From Puteibacter caeruleilacunae (lineage in GTDB: Bacteria; Bacteroidota; Bacteroidia; Bacteroidales; Prolixibacteraceae), in NCBI GenBank assembly GCA_005217565.1, contig SJCO01000006.1, forward strand, positions 356,388-420,387: a DNA stretch of 64,000 nt. Direction: 5' to 3'. Positions 35,005 through 44,731 of this stretch are shown piece after piece. How positions within the stretch are numbered: the first letter of the stretch is position 1; each line of letters starts with the position of its first letter. A model generated the notes under the pieces. That model ran no database searches. It was not told the origin of the DNA and was given only the letters and a program-made list of their open reading frames with translations. A program made the translations under genes and the position numbers.

Positions 35005-36021
35005 TTATTGTGAATTTCTTACAATGAATTCTGGCTTAAGAATGACCTTTTTCTTTTCGCTTGATTGGTCGGGATTATTAATCTCTTCCAATAGAATATT
35101 TAATGCTTCTTCTCCTATTTGTTGTGTGGGCTGAGCCACTGCAGTTATGCCTGGATCGGATAACGCAAATAATTCTCGCTCATCGAAACTTGCAACAGCA
35201 ACATCATTTGGAATTTTCTTACCCATCTTTTTCAATACGCTAAGGGCTGTTGTTGCTACAAAGTTGGTCGCAAAGACAAAAGCATCGGCTTGATTAGGAC
35301 CATCAAAAAGCTCTGTGAATTTTGCTTCCATATCTGCTTCCAGATTGAAATAATCAATCTCTTTGACCAGTGCATTTGAGAATCTTATTTTGGCATCTTT
35401 GAGTGCCTCTTTATATCCAGAGAATCGCTGCTTTATAACTTCAAGATAATTCTGAACTCCAATGAAGGCAATTTTTTTATAGTTCTTGTTGATTAAAAAA
35501 TCAACAGCCTGATACATGCCTCCTTTGTTGTCAGTGATCACATAGTTGGTGTTGATCTTAGGGAAGTGACGGTCGATTAAGACAAAAGGATATTGTTCTT
35601 TCTTTAACTGGAGAATCTCTGTATTGTCAAGTTTCGTTGGAGCAATAATAAGCCCGTCCACTTGTCGCGACTTTAGCATGTGGATTAACTCTTTTTCTCG
35701 CTCAGGATTTTCTTCTGAACTACAATACATGATGTTGTAGCCCTGGCGATGTGCTTCGCTTTCCATTGCCTTGGCAATTTCAGCATAAAAGATGTCTCCA
35801 ATGTTAGGGATGACTAGGCCAATGGTATTGGTCTTGCCTGATGATAGGCTTCGGGCCAATTGGTTGGGGCGATAGTTCAAACGTTTGGCAACTTCTAATA
35901 CTTTTTCCTGAGTTGCCTTACTGATTTTCATTTCATCTCCTTTGCCATTTAAAACAAACGAAACCGTTGTTTTTGACATTTTTAATATTCTGGCAATGTC
36001 TTTGAGTGATGCTTTTTTCAT
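35005..36021 (-). CDS. LacI-family transcriptional regulator
   Basis: A 338-residue repressor-type regulator. The helix-turn-helix with hinge is at 1-60: SLKDIARILKMSKTTVSFVLNG, split over residues 4-25, and YRPNQLARSLSSGKTNTIG. The rest is a periplasmic-binding-protein-like sensor (GLVIPNIGDIFYAEIAKAME, DGLIIAPTK, FVLIDRHFP, DVAVASFDERELF). It probably binds a sugar. No carbohydrate operon adjoins; it is divergent from an M20 dipeptidase across 177 bp in which I could not find a convincing palindromic operator. Confidence 0.93.
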   Translation of the reverse strand: MKKASLKDIARILKMSKTTVSFVLNGKGDEMKISKATQEKVLEVAKRLNYRPNQLARSLSSGKTNTIGLVIPNIGDIFYAEIAKAMESEAHRQGYNIMYCSSEENPEREKELIHMLKSRQVDGLIIAPTKLDNTEILQLKKEQYPFVLIDRHFPKINTNYVITDNKGGMYQAVDFLINKNYKKIAFIGVQNYLEVIKQRFSGYKEALKDAKIRFSNALVKEIDYFNLEADMEAKFTELFDGPNQADAFVFATNFVATTALSVLKKMGKKIPNDVAVASFDERELFALSDPGITAVAQPTQQIGEEALNILLEEINNPDQSSEKKKVILKPEFIVRNSQ

Positions 36022-36198
36022 TCTCTTTGATGAATCAATTTGGTTTCAAAAGTAATTGATGTTTATGATAATTCAAAAAAGCAGGTATTTTGTGACAATT
36101 TTAATCGACACTTATGTTTAAGAATAGGTGTCTCATCTTTTCAATTTGTAACGAAAGGCATATCTTTAGCGACTGGTAAAATTAAAACTTAGTATGTT

Positions 36199-37572
36199 AT
36201 GAATACAATTAATAATTATATCGAAGAAAATAAAGATCGTTTCCTCGAAGAATTATTTGAATTGATTAGAATTCCATCTATTAGTTCTATTGAGGCTCAT
36301 AAGCCAGATATGGTTCGTGCTGCAGAACAGTGGAAAAAGATATTGTTGTCAGCAGGTGCTGATAAAGCAGACGTGTTTGAAACTGATGGTAATCCAGTTA
36401 CTTATGGTGAAAAGATTATCGATCCTGCTTTACCAACTGTATTGGTATATTCTCATATGGACGTAATGCCTGTTGATCCTTTGGATCTTTGGAATACTGA
36501 TCCATTTGAACCAGTAGTGAAAGATGGTAAAATCTGGGCTCGTGGTGCTGATGATGATAAAGGACAGGGATTCATGCATGCTAAGGCATTTGAATTGATG
36601 ATGAAAACTGATACTCTTCCTTGTAATGTGAAGTTTATGATTGAAGGAGAAGAGGAAATCGGTTCACCTAACCTGGGAAAATGGTGTGAGCAAAACAAGG
36701 AGATGTTGAAAGCTGATGTTATTCTTGTATCTGATACTGGAATGATTGCTGCTGATATCCCTTCTATTACTACAGGTCTTAGAGGTTTAGCTTATTGGGA
36801 AATTGAGGTTACAGGTCCTAAACGTGACTTGCACTCTGGATTGTTTGGTGGTGCTGTGGCTAATCCAATCAATGTTTTATGTGACATGATCTCTAAAATG
36901 ATAGATGAAAAGGGAGCGATTACAATTCCTGGATTCTACGATGATGTTGAAGAGGTTTCTGCTGAGGAGAGAGCAAAGTTGGCTGAGGCTCCATTTAGCG
37001 AAGAGGAATATAAGGCTGCATTAGATGTTGAGGAATTGAAAGGAGAAGAAGGTTATTCTACCAATGAGCGTACAGGTATCCGTCCTACTTTTGATGTATG
37101 TGGTATTTGGGGTGGATATACCGGAGAGGGTGCAAAGACTGTTCTTCCATCAAAAGCTTTTGCTAAAGTATCTAGTCGTTTGGTTCCTAACCAAGATCAC
37201 GAGAAAATTGCAGACTTGTTTGTTGAACACTTCGAATCGATTGCACCTAAGTCGGTAAAAGTGAAAGTGAAGTCATTGCATGGCGGACAAGGATATGTTT
37301 GTCCAATTGATCTTCCTGCTTATCAGGCTGCAGAGAAAGCATATGAGGATGTGTTCGGAAAGACTCCTGTTCCTGTACGTAGTGGAGGTAGTATTCCTAT
37401 TATCTCTACTTTCGAAGAGGTTTTGGGGACTAAGTCGGTATTGATGGGCTTTGGATTGGAGTCTGATGCAATTCACTCACCAAATGAGAATTATCCATTG
37501 GAAAACTTCTATAATGGTATTAGAACTATTCCATTGTTCTATCGCTATTTTGCAGAGTTGATGAAAGGATAA
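36199..37572 (+). CDS. M20 family dipeptidase
   Basis: A 457-residue cytosolic metallopeptidase. Zinc ligands and catalytic residues are in YSHMDVMPVDP (His, and Asp of HxD), WARGADDDKGQG (bridging Asp), FMIEGEEEIGS (catalytic and ligand Glu), VSDTGM and the C-terminal FGLESDAIHSPNENY (His). The lid/dimerisation domain spans about 200-370. The family cleaves dipeptides, sometimes cysteinylglycine or carnosine. No signal peptide. Confidence 0.9.
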   Translation: MNTINNYIEENKDRFLEELFELIRIPSISSIEAHKPDMVRAAEQWKKILLSAGADKADVFETDGNPVTYGEKIIDPALPTVLVYSHMDVMPVDPLDLWNTDPFEPVVKDGKIWARGADDDKGQGFMHAKAFELMMKTDTLPCNVKFMIEGEEEIGSPNLGKWCEQNKEMLKADVILVSDTGMIAADIPSITTGLRGLAYWEIEVTGPKRDLHSGLFGGAVANPINVLCDMISKMIDEKGAITIPGFYDDVEEVSAEERAKLAEAPFSEEEYKAALDVEELKGEEGYSTNERTGIRPTFDVCGIWGGYTGEGAKTVLPSKAFAKVSSRLVPNQDHEKIADLFVEHFESIAPKSVKVKVKSLHGGQGYVCPIDLPAYQAAEKAYEDVFGKTPVPVRSGGSIPIISTFEEVLGTKSVLMGFGLESDAIHSPNENYPLENFYNGIRTIPLFYRYFAELMKG

Positions 37573-37652
37573 GGGGAGAACGGCTTCGCCTGGAAACAGG
37601 AAAGAGGAGAAGGGAAACCGGAAATCGGGATACCGATTACACAATAATACAT

Positions 37653-37690
37653 AAGGGATCTTTACAGTGATGTGAAGATCCCTTTTTTTA
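37653..37690 (+). terminator. Terminator of the M20 dipeptidase gene
   Basis: AAGGGATCTT and AAGATCCCTT flank a 12-nt loop, followed by a T-run. Confidence 0.9.
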
Positions 37691-37912
37691 TGGATATTGA
37701 TGAATTGCTTACAATGTGTTCGATAAAATGGGGGTGTTACTTGAAAAATGAAAATTGAATGTTTTTTAGTGTATGTGCTTTTTTAGGATGTGAAGCGAGG
37801 TTGAAACATTAAAAGTGAATTTAAAACCCTTTAAAATGGTGGTATGTTAATTGAAAATTAATAAAAAATGGCTTTAGGGTGTGAAAATGAGGGGGTGTAA
37901 AGAAAAAATGTC

Positions 37913-37920
37913 TATTTTTG
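37913..37920 (+). promoter_or_regulatory. Candidate -7 box of glnN
   Basis: TATTTTTG matches TAnnTTTG 43 nt before the start codon. No clear -33 TTTG and no recognisable nitrogen-control site. Confidence 0.5.
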
Positions 37921-37962
37921 AGCTGTGTTTAAAAGAAATAACAATTCGTAAAAGTATAGATT

Positions 37963-40152
37963 ATGGCTACAGTTAGATTTAATGCTCTTCAGAATCTAGT
38001 CGAGAGACAGCCTGTTGAGGTAACAAGAGATGCAAATGTGACTTCCGATTATTTCGGGAAATTAGTATTCGATAGACATAAAATGCAGAAGTATCTGTCA
38101 AAAGATGCTTTTAAGGCAGTTGTTAATGCTGTTGATAATGCAACTACTATCGATCGTAAAATGGCAGATCAGGTTGCTACAGGAATGAAAGCATGGGCAA
38201 TCGAAAATGGAGCTACTCACTATACTCACTGGTTTCATCCTTTGACTGATGGAACTGCTGAAAAACACGATGCATTTATTGATCTAGATGGTCAGGGTGG
38301 TGTTGTTGAAGGATTCTCTGGTAAATTACTTGCTCAGCAGGAGCCAGATGCATCTTCTTTCCCATCAGGAGGTATTCGCCAGACTTTCGAGGCGCGTGGT
38401 TATACCGCATGGGATGTTTCTTCTCCAGCATTTATCGTTGGAACAACACTTTGTATTCCTACTATCTTTATTTCATATACAGGTGAAGCACTTGACTACA
38501 AAACTCCATTGTTGAGAGCATCTGCTGCTGTTGATAAAGCTGCTGTTGCTGTATGTCAGTACTTCGATAAGAATGTTAGTAAAGTACAAGCTAACCTAGG
38601 TTGGGAACAGGAGTATTTTCTTGTTGATGCTGGTTTATACCAGGCTCGTCCTGACTTGGCATTAACTGGTCGTACTTTGATGGGACACAGTTCTTCTAAA
38701 GATCAGCAGTTGGATGACCACTATTTTGGTTCTATCCCTTCAAGAGTAACTGCTTATATGATTGATCTTGAGAACGAGTGTTACCGTTTAGGAATTCCTG
38801 CTAAGACTCGTCACAACGAGGTTGCTCCTAACCAGTTTGAGTTGGCGCCTATCTATGAGGAATTGAACCTTGCAAATGACCACAACCAGCTGTTGATGGA
38901 TATCATGAAGAAGATTGCTCGTCGTCATGGTTTCCGTGTATTGTTCCACGAAAAGCCATTTGCTGGAATTAATGGTTCAGGTAAACACAACAACTGGTCG
39001 TTGACTACTAATACTGGTGTAAACTTGTATTCTCCAGGAAAGAATCCTAAGTCAAACCTTCAATTCTTAACTTTTGTTGTTAATACATTGAAAGCAGTAT
39101 TTGATAACCAGGATCTTCTTCGTGCAAGTATTCTTACTGCTTCTAACCAGCACCGTTTGGGAGCTAACGAAGCACCACCATCAATTATCTCAGCATTCCT
39201 TGGTTCTGAGGTGAGCAAAATGTTAGACCATATTGAGAATACTGTTGGTGATGGAAAAATGACACCAGACGAGAAGACTGCTATTAAGATGGATATCGGT
39301 CGTCTTCCTGAAATTCTATTGGATAACACCGATCGTAACCGTACTTCTCCATTCGCATTTACTGGAAACCGCTTTGAGTTCCGTGCTGTTGGTTCTTCTG
39401 TAAACAGTGGTTCCGCAATGATTGCATTGAATACAGCTGTAGCTAAGCAGTTGCAATTATTCAAAGTTGATGTTGATAAGTTAATTGAAGAGGGTATCAA
39501 GAAAGATGAGGCTATCTTCCAGGTATTGAAGAAGTTGATCATCGAATCTAAAGCTATCCGTTTCGATGGTAACGGTTATAGCGATGAGTGGGTACAGGAA
39601 GCTGCTGAGCGTGGTTTGACTAATATTGGTAGTGTACCAGAAGCATTGGAAGCTTACGCTGATGAGCGCGTGATTAAGATGTTCGACGAAATGAATGTTC
39701 TTTCTCCTGTAGAGCTTGAAGGACGTGCAGAGGTTGAATATGAGAAGTTCATGAAGAAAATTCAGATTGAGGCTCGTGTATTAGGTGATCTTGCAATTAA
39801 CCATATCGTTCCAACTGCTGTGAAATATCAGACAATGTTGATCGAGAACGTGAAGGGTATTAAAGATATCTTCTCTGAAGAAGAGTTCGAGCAATTAGCT
39901 GGTGCACGTAAAGAGCTTATTAAGACAATCTCTGGACATATCTCAGCAGTAAAAGCTAAGGTTCATGAAATGATCGAAGCTCGTAAAGTTGCTAATGTTA
40001 TTGAAGGTGAAAGAGAGAAGGCTTATGCTTACGACAAGACTGTGAGTCCTTATCTTGAGGATATTCGTTACCATATCGATAAGCTTGAGTTAATCGTTGA
40101 TAACGAGTTGTGGCCATTGCCTAAGTACCGCGAGCTACTTTTTAGCCGCTAG
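37963..40152 (+). CDS. glnN: Glutamine synthetase type III
   Basis: A 729-residue GSIII, the long form typical of Bacteroidota and cyanobacteria, which forms glutamine from glutamate, ammonia and ATP as a dodecamer. Signatures: THYTHWFHPLTDGTAEKHD near 85-103, GWEQEYFLVD (metal ligands), RHNEVAPNQFELAPIYEE, GINGSGKHNNWSL and NRTSPFAFTGNRFEFRAVGS. The C-terminal helical extension (from about 560) is family-specific. It is the main ammonium-assimilation gene in the window and is transcribed alone. Confidence 0.97.
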   Translation: MATVRFNALQNLVERQPVEVTRDANVTSDYFGKLVFDRHKMQKYLSKDAFKAVVNAVDNATTIDRKMADQVATGMKAWAIENGATHYTHWFHPLTDGTAEKHDAFIDLDGQGGVVEGFSGKLLAQQEPDASSFPSGGIRQTFEARGYTAWDVSSPAFIVGTTLCIPTIFISYTGEALDYKTPLLRASAAVDKAAVAVCQYFDKNVSKVQANLGWEQEYFLVDAGLYQARPDLALTGRTLMGHSSSKDQQLDDHYFGSIPSRVTAYMIDLENECYRLGIPAKTRHNEVAPNQFELAPIYEELNLANDHNQLLMDIMKKIARRHGFRVLFHEKPFAGINGSGKHNNWSLTTNTGVNLYSPGKNPKSNLQFLTFVVNTLKAVFDNQDLLRASILTASNQHRLGANEAPPSIISAFLGSEVSKMLDHIENTVGDGKMTPDEKTAIKMDIGRLPEILLDNTDRNRTSPFAFTGNRFEFRAVGSSVNSGSAMIALNTAVAKQLQLFKVDVDKLIEEGIKKDEAIFQVLKKLIIESKAIRFDGNGYSDEWVQEAAERGLTNIGSVPEALEAYADERVIKMFDEMNVLSPVELEGRAEVEYEKFMKKIQIEARVLGDLAINHIVPTAVKYQTMLIENVKGIKDIFSEEEFEQLAGARKELIKTISGHISAVKAKVHEMIEARKVANVIEGEREKAYAYDKTVSPYLEDIRYHIDKLELIVDNELWPLPKYRELLFSR

Positions 40153-40180
40153 AAAAAGATTTCGCTTAATTGATCATATA

Positions 40181-40220
40181 AAAGGAAAGCTTCTAATTTT
40201 AGAAGTTTTCCTTTTTTTTT
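40181..40220 (+). terminator. glnN terminator
   Basis: AAAGGAAAGCTTCT pairs with AGAAGTTTTCCTTT around AATTTT, followed by a long T-run. Confidence 0.92.
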
Positions 40221-40338
40221 ACAATTAAATGAGCTTTCATGCGTTATAGCAATTGTGGAAAATACTTGAAAACAAATGACAGGAATGAGGTCTGAAATAA
40301 TTTGAGTATTTTACACGGCGAACAATTAAGATAGATTC

Positions 40339-42333
40339 ATGAGACAAATTCTCGTTTTATTAGTAAGTGTATTGTTGGTATCCTTTCTGTCAGGATGTAA
40401 GGGGACGAAAAATCTACGTCTAATCGATGCATCTTATGAGATAGGTGAGTATACTAATGCTATTGACGGTTATAAGCGTGTTTATAAGAATACCAAAGAT
40501 CTTAGAAAGAAGACTGAGATTGCATTTAACCTTGGGGAGTGTTATCGTAAGTTAGGGCAATACAGTCGTTCAGTAATCTGGTATCGTACTGCTTTAAGAC
40601 GTAATTATGCCGATCCTGTTGTGATTTTGCGATATGCTGATGCGTTGAAGAATACTGATAAAATAGAACAGGCTCTTGAAATGTATCAGGTTTACATGGA
40701 TTCAGTACCAGAGAGTAATGCTGCAATATTCGGAATAAAGTCTTGTCAGCTGATTCTAGAGCAAAAAGATCAGCAAACGCGTTATCGTATTGATAATATC
40801 CGTGAAATAAATTCGAGTCAGAGTGATTATGCTGGTATTTATTCCGGGAAAAGAGATAATGAAATAATTTTTACTTCATCGAGAGAACAAGCTACAGGAA
40901 AAAAGAAGAGTCAGATAACCGGTCATAAGTATGCCGATTTGTTTACTACATCATTCCAGGTGCAAAAGCAAAAATGGGGTGAGCCTAAATTGTTGGATGA
41001 AGATTTTGTAATTAATACAGGGGATGAAGATGGTGCTGCCACTTTAAGTGCCAAGGGGGATGTGATGTTGTTCACCCGTTGTCGCTACAATCGCTCAAAA
41101 AGTCTTGGTGCTGAGATCTACAAAACATCTCGTTCTCGCGGTGATTGGTCTGAACCAGTATTGGTTGAATTAGTTGGTGATAGCTTAATTGCTGCTCATC
41201 CTTCAGTTGCTGTTGATGGTACATTGTATTTTGTTTCAGATCGTCCGGGAGGTTTTGGTGGAACCGATATTTGGATGGCCGAAAGGTCTGGAGGGAGTTG
41301 GTCGAAACCTGTGAATATGGGATCTGCAATTAATACTGAAGGGAATGAGGTTTTTCCATACATTAGAGATAATGGAGATCTTTATTTTTCATCTGATATG
41401 CATCCTGGTCTAGGGGGATTGGATATTTTTAAAGCTACCAAAAATGAAGATGGAGAATGGGAGATTGAAAATATGCTTGCCCCAGTAAATTCTCCAGGTG
41501 ATGATTTCGGAATTTCTTATGCCAAGGAAGGGGAGAAAGGATTGTTTACTTCCAATAGGAAAGGATCGAGAGGGGATGATATTTACTCATTTGTTCTTCC
41601 TCCAAAAATATACCAGGTATTCGGTGAGATCTATAATAAGGAGACAGAGCAAAAAGAGAAGGATGCTACAGTGCGAATTATTGGAACCGATGGTACAATG
41701 TTGAAGATGCGTTCGATGGATGGTAAGTTTAAAATGAAATTGAATCCTGGAACGGAATATATTTTTGCATCTTTCAAAGATGGATTCCTAAATGCGAAAA
41801 AAATCATATCTACAGTTGGATTAGATGATAGTAAGGAGTTTAATGTTGCCTTGGAGATGACTCCAACTGATGCTCCGATTAAGGTTGATAATATTAACTA
41901 TGAGTTTGGAAAGTGGGATTTACTTCAGGAATCGGTACATGCATTAGATAGTCTGGTGGATATTTTAGAGCAAAATCCAACGATAACTATTGAGCTGATG
42001 TCGCATACCGACTTTGTGGGTAGCGATGCTTTTAACTCTGAACTGTCACAGAAGAGAGCTCAGGCTGTTGTGGATTTCCTCATTAAAAAAGGAATTGATG
42101 CAGAGCGTTTGGTTGCTAAAGGTTATGGTGAAACCTGGCCTAAAAAGATTACCCGTAAACTTGGGCGTGAATATGATTTCCTGAAACGTAATGATGTGCT
42201 TACTGAGGAGTTTATAAATGGTTTATCGTCGGAGCAGGAAAAAGAGATTTGTAATAGTCTCAATCGTCGAACAGAGTTTAGAGTGTTATCAACCGATTAC
42301 CACAAGAAATACGAGATGAATGTGGAAGAATAG
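40339..42333 (+). CDS. PorE-like OmpA lipoprotein (TPR, PD40, CRD, OmpA)
   Basis: A 664-residue lipoprotein (MRQILVLLVSVLLVSFLSGC, cysteine 20). Domains in order: TPR repeats at about 30-140 (AFNLGECYRKLGQYSRSVIW), a PD40 propeller at about 155-425 (YFVSDRPGGFGGTDIWMAER and DLYFSSDMHPGLGGLDIFKA), a carboxypeptidase regulatory domain at about 430-510 and an OmpA domain at about 520-660 (HTDFVGSDAFNSELSQKRAQ, NRRTEF). This order equals PorE, which links the type IX secretion machine to peptidoglycan, but many Bacteroidota have paralogues with the same layout. The cyclase gene follows by 68 bp. Confidence 0.8.
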   Translation: MRQILVLLVSVLLVSFLSGCKGTKNLRLIDASYEIGEYTNAIDGYKRVYKNTKDLRKKTEIAFNLGECYRKLGQYSRSVIWYRTALRRNYADPVVILRYADALKNTDKIEQALEMYQVYMDSVPESNAAIFGIKSCQLILEQKDQQTRYRIDNIREINSSQSDYAGIYSGKRDNEIIFTSSREQATGKKKSQITGHKYADLFTTSFQVQKQKWGEPKLLDEDFVINTGDEDGAATLSAKGDVMLFTRCRYNRSKSLGAEIYKTSRSRGDWSEPVLVELVGDSLIAAHPSVAVDGTLYFVSDRPGGFGGTDIWMAERSGGSWSKPVNMGSAINTEGNEVFPYIRDNGDLYFSSDMHPGLGGLDIFKATKNEDGEWEIENMLAPVNSPGDDFGISYAKEGEKGLFTSNRKGSRGDDIYSFVLPPKIYQVFGEIYNKETEQKEKDATVRIIGTDGTMLKMRSMDGKFKMKLNPGTEYIFASFKDGFLNAKKIISTVGLDDSKEFNVALEMTPTDAPIKVDNINYEFGKWDLLQESVHALDSLVDILEQNPTITIELMSHTDFVGSDAFNSELSQKRAQAVVDFLIKKGIDAERLVAKGYGETWPKKITRKLGREYDFLKRNDVLTEEFINGLSSEQEKEICNSLNRRTEFRVLSTDYHKKYEMNVEE

Positions 42334-42401
42334 GTAACTCGCCGATTAGTATTTGCTTTTTAGATCAGATCGCCTAATTTTATATCATTAAACTTTCTGG
42401 T

Positions 42402-43487
42402 ATGAATAGAGGATTGGAAATCTGGACAAAACTTCGCGAGGTACTTTTTATTATCATTTGGTGGATCGTATATGTTCGGTTTGTTTTCTTATTGCGCTTT
42501 TATGACGAGATTTTAACGGGGACGCTTAGTAATGCTGATGCCAAAATTCTTGATCGCTATAATTTCCTGATTGCTGTAATTATTGGTGTTATAACTGCTT
42601 TGGTTGAAATTTATATCTTTCCTCGTTATGTGCGTTATCGAAAACTTGTTGTACGTTTAGCTGTCAAGGGATTCTATTATAGTTCTTTGGTGGTTGTGTT
42701 CTTTGCCATTTTGCGATGGGTACTTCCTGATTTCTTCTATGTAGCCAGACAGTTGCAGCAAATAAGTACTACCGGAGGAGAGATAAATAAGGGATTTGAT
42801 GTTGGGATGTCTTTGTTGACCTTTGTTTGTGGGTTGATTGGGATTAATGTTTTGAGGGGTATTTATTATCTGATAGGACCAAAGTTATTCAAAAATAAGA
42901 TGTTGGGACGTTATGCGTATCCTAGTGAAGAGTATAGGATCTTTATGTTTATGGATCTTGAGAATTCAACCACAATTGCTGAAAAATTAGGGCATATCAC
43001 TTATAGTCGCTTTTTGCAGGATTGTTTTCAGGATCTGACTAGCTTTATTATCGGTGCGAGGGCTACAACTTATCAGTATGTTGGCGATGAGGTGGTGCTT
43101 ACGTGGAGTTGTGGAGATAACCGTACTCCTTCATTGAGTATGCAGCTTTTCTTTAAGTATCAGGAATATTTGCAATCTCGCTCAACTTACTATCAGAAGC
43201 AATATGGACATGTGCCTGTGTTTAAGGCGTCGATTAACCAAGGATTGGTTAGTGTTGCTGAAGTAGGTGGTACGAAGAGAGAGATTTGCTATCATGGGGA
43301 TGTGTTGAATACAGGATCACGTATTCAAAAGATGTGCAAGGAACTAAATCAGGATTTGCTGGTCTCAGAGACCTTTGTGGATAACTATGAAGATAATGTC
43401 CCTTGCAATTTTCAGTTTGTCGACGAATTTGTCCTGCGCGGCAAAGAGAAAAAAATTAAAGTCTATGCCGTGCAGAAGTATTGTTAA
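42402..43487 (+). CDS. Membrane-bound class III nucleotide cyclase
   Basis: A 361-residue cyclase with four N-terminal helices (about 12-35, 48-70, 82-103, 130-153) and a cytoplasmic cyclase domain (about 175-360). Metal aspartates are D185 (FMDLENST) and D229 (YVGDEVV); transition-state residues are N303 and R307 (LNTGSR). The base-selecting positions are Q225 (Lys in adenylyl, Glu in guanylyl cyclases) and C296 (Asp/Thr in adenylyl, Cys in guanylyl). The nucleotide therefore cannot be assigned. It converges on an HD-PycTM gene with overlapping stop codons (43484-43487). Confidence 0.85.
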   Translation: MNRGLEIWTKLREVLFIIIWWIVYVRFVFLLRFYDEILTGTLSNADAKILDRYNFLIAVIIGVITALVEIYIFPRYVRYRKLVVRLAVKGFYYSSLVVVFFAILRWVLPDFFYVARQLQQISTTGGEINKGFDVGMSLLTFVCGLIGINVLRGIYYLIGPKLFKNKMLGRYAYPSEEYRIFMFMDLENSTTIAEKLGHITYSRFLQDCFQDLTSFIIGARATTYQYVGDEVVLTWSCGDNRTPSLSMQLFFKYQEYLQSRSTYYQKQYGHVPVFKASINQGLVSVAEVGGTKREICYHGDVLNTGSRIQKMCKELNQDLLVSETFVDNYEDNVPCNFQFVDEFVLRGKEKKIKVYAVQKYC

Positions 43488-44680
43488 GGATGATTAAAGA
43501 TCATTACGTAGCTGAAAGCTACAACAGTGGTAATCATTCCGAACATAAATACGTTGTAGGCAATTCGTAACATCTTAAATTTTTTCGCCAGAACTTGTCC
43601 AAGGAAGAACTGATCTTTAATCATGGTGCTGTACAGGCCATCATAATCTTTCATTAGATCTCTGATAATCTCTTCGTATTCATCTACGTTGAGGTGGAAG
43701 AAGTTTCCAAAGAACATCATGTTGGTATTACTGGCTTTGATTTTTTCTTTGCTAAAGCTACCGTAATTAACATTTGGTCGTGTGCTTAATATGGCAAAGA
43801 CAATTGTTGTAAGACAGCATACTAGAAATATCACCGTTGGAATTAAAATGAATGGTAATTCATTGATTTTTCTAACGATCATAGTGATCAATACCGATAG
43901 CATAATAGCATTTGTTGAAATCAGAATGTTGGCTTTGTTGTCGGCAATTGAACTTAAGCTAATCTGGTTTCTAGCTGTATTTCTAAACATCGATTCTACT
44001 CCTCGTGTTGGAGAACGTAGTTCTGATATCTTCTCTTCTAACTTCAGTATTTTTTTGTCTTTGTCTTTAAGTTGCTTCTTATGGTTTTTGCGAATTTTAT
44101 CTACTCGTTTGCCAAGCTTAAGTATGTTTGCCTGCTTAAGGTCGTTGTAATTGTCAAGGGCATATTGAGTATGGAATTTGTGTTTTTCCATGAAGAATAT
44201 GGTATGCTCAAGATAGATATCCTCAGGTGTTGCCTTTCCTTTTACATTCTCTATTTCTTTCCATAGTTTGAGAGATTTGTCAAGGAAATCATCCAATGCA
44301 GTATGTGCCATGTCGGCATCGCAGAGAATTCTGTCTAGCTCGCACTTTGGTGTTTGAGGCATCTTGGTTGCCAGGATCATATTGTCGATCTGCTGAATTT
44401 TGTCTTCAGTGATGTTTTTGTTACGTAAAAATTTTGCGACAAGTTTTCCTCCTTCGACTTCGTGATTGCAGCAGTCGTTAAAATAGCCTATATCATGGAA
44501 CCAGGCAGCCACCAATAGGTATTGCTTGTCTTCCTCGCTGATGTTCATGGCTTCAGCTATCTCACCCGCCTTCTCCACAACGAACTCGGTATGTTCAAGT
44601 GTGTGATATACTAGTCTGTCGTCGGTGTTGTCTTTGAAATATTCTCGTACAAATGATTCTGCGTTTTTTACCAGTTCCAT
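43484..44680 (-). CDS. HD phosphohydrolase fused to Pycsar-effector-like (PycTM) membrane domain
   Basis: A 398-residue protein. Residues 1-190 form an HD domain: H26 and H30 in YHTLEHTEF, H62-D63 in AAWFHDIGYF and the later aspartate in CDADMAH, a metal-dependent phosphodiesterase site. Residues about 195-225 are charged coiled coil (KKQLKDKDKKILKLEEKI). Residues 230-398 match the DUF5706/PycTM domain (RNQISLSSIADNKANILIST, paired helices, DEYEEIIRDLMKDYDGLY, two more helices), the effector of Pycsar defence. The inferred role is to sense or degrade a cyclic nucleotide made by the facing cyclase and act on the membrane. Confidence 0.82.
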   Translation of the reverse strand: MELVKNAESFVREYFKDNTDDRLVYHTLEHTEFVVEKAGEIAEAMNISEEDKQYLLVAAWFHDIGYFNDCCNHEVEGGKLVAKFLRNKNITEDKIQQIDNMILATKMPQTPKCELDRILCDADMAHTALDDFLDKSLKLWKEIENVKGKATPEDIYLEHTIFFMEKHKFHTQYALDNYNDLKQANILKLGKRVDKIRKNHKKQLKDKDKKILKLEEKISELRSPTRGVESMFRNTARNQISLSSIADNKANILISTNAIMLSVLITMIVRKINELPFILIPTVIFLVCCLTTIVFAILSTRPNVNYGSFSKEKIKASNTNMMFFGNFFHLNVDEYEEIIRDLMKDYDGLYSTMIKDQFFLGQVLAKKFKMLRIAYNVFMFGMITTVVAFSYVMIFNHP

Positions 44681-44731
44681 GCCTTCGTATTTTAAAGGTG
44701 CAATATACTCATCAATAAGGTTAATGCCAAT

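Larger units (their letters stand above)
37573..37962. other. 390-bp intergenic region upstream of glnN
   Basis: It holds the M20 terminator (37653-37690) and the glnN promoter box (37913-37920). The middle, AT-rich part is unrecognised; no ORF is credible there. Confidence 0.7.

Noticed and set aside
35005-36198. LacI regulator controlling the divergent M20 dipeptidase
   Set aside because: No palindromic operator could be found in the 177-bp gap and the sensor suggests a sugar ligand.
39060-39542. 160-codon minus-strand ORF
   Set aside because: Shadow of glnN; codon-biased genes often leave long antisense frames.
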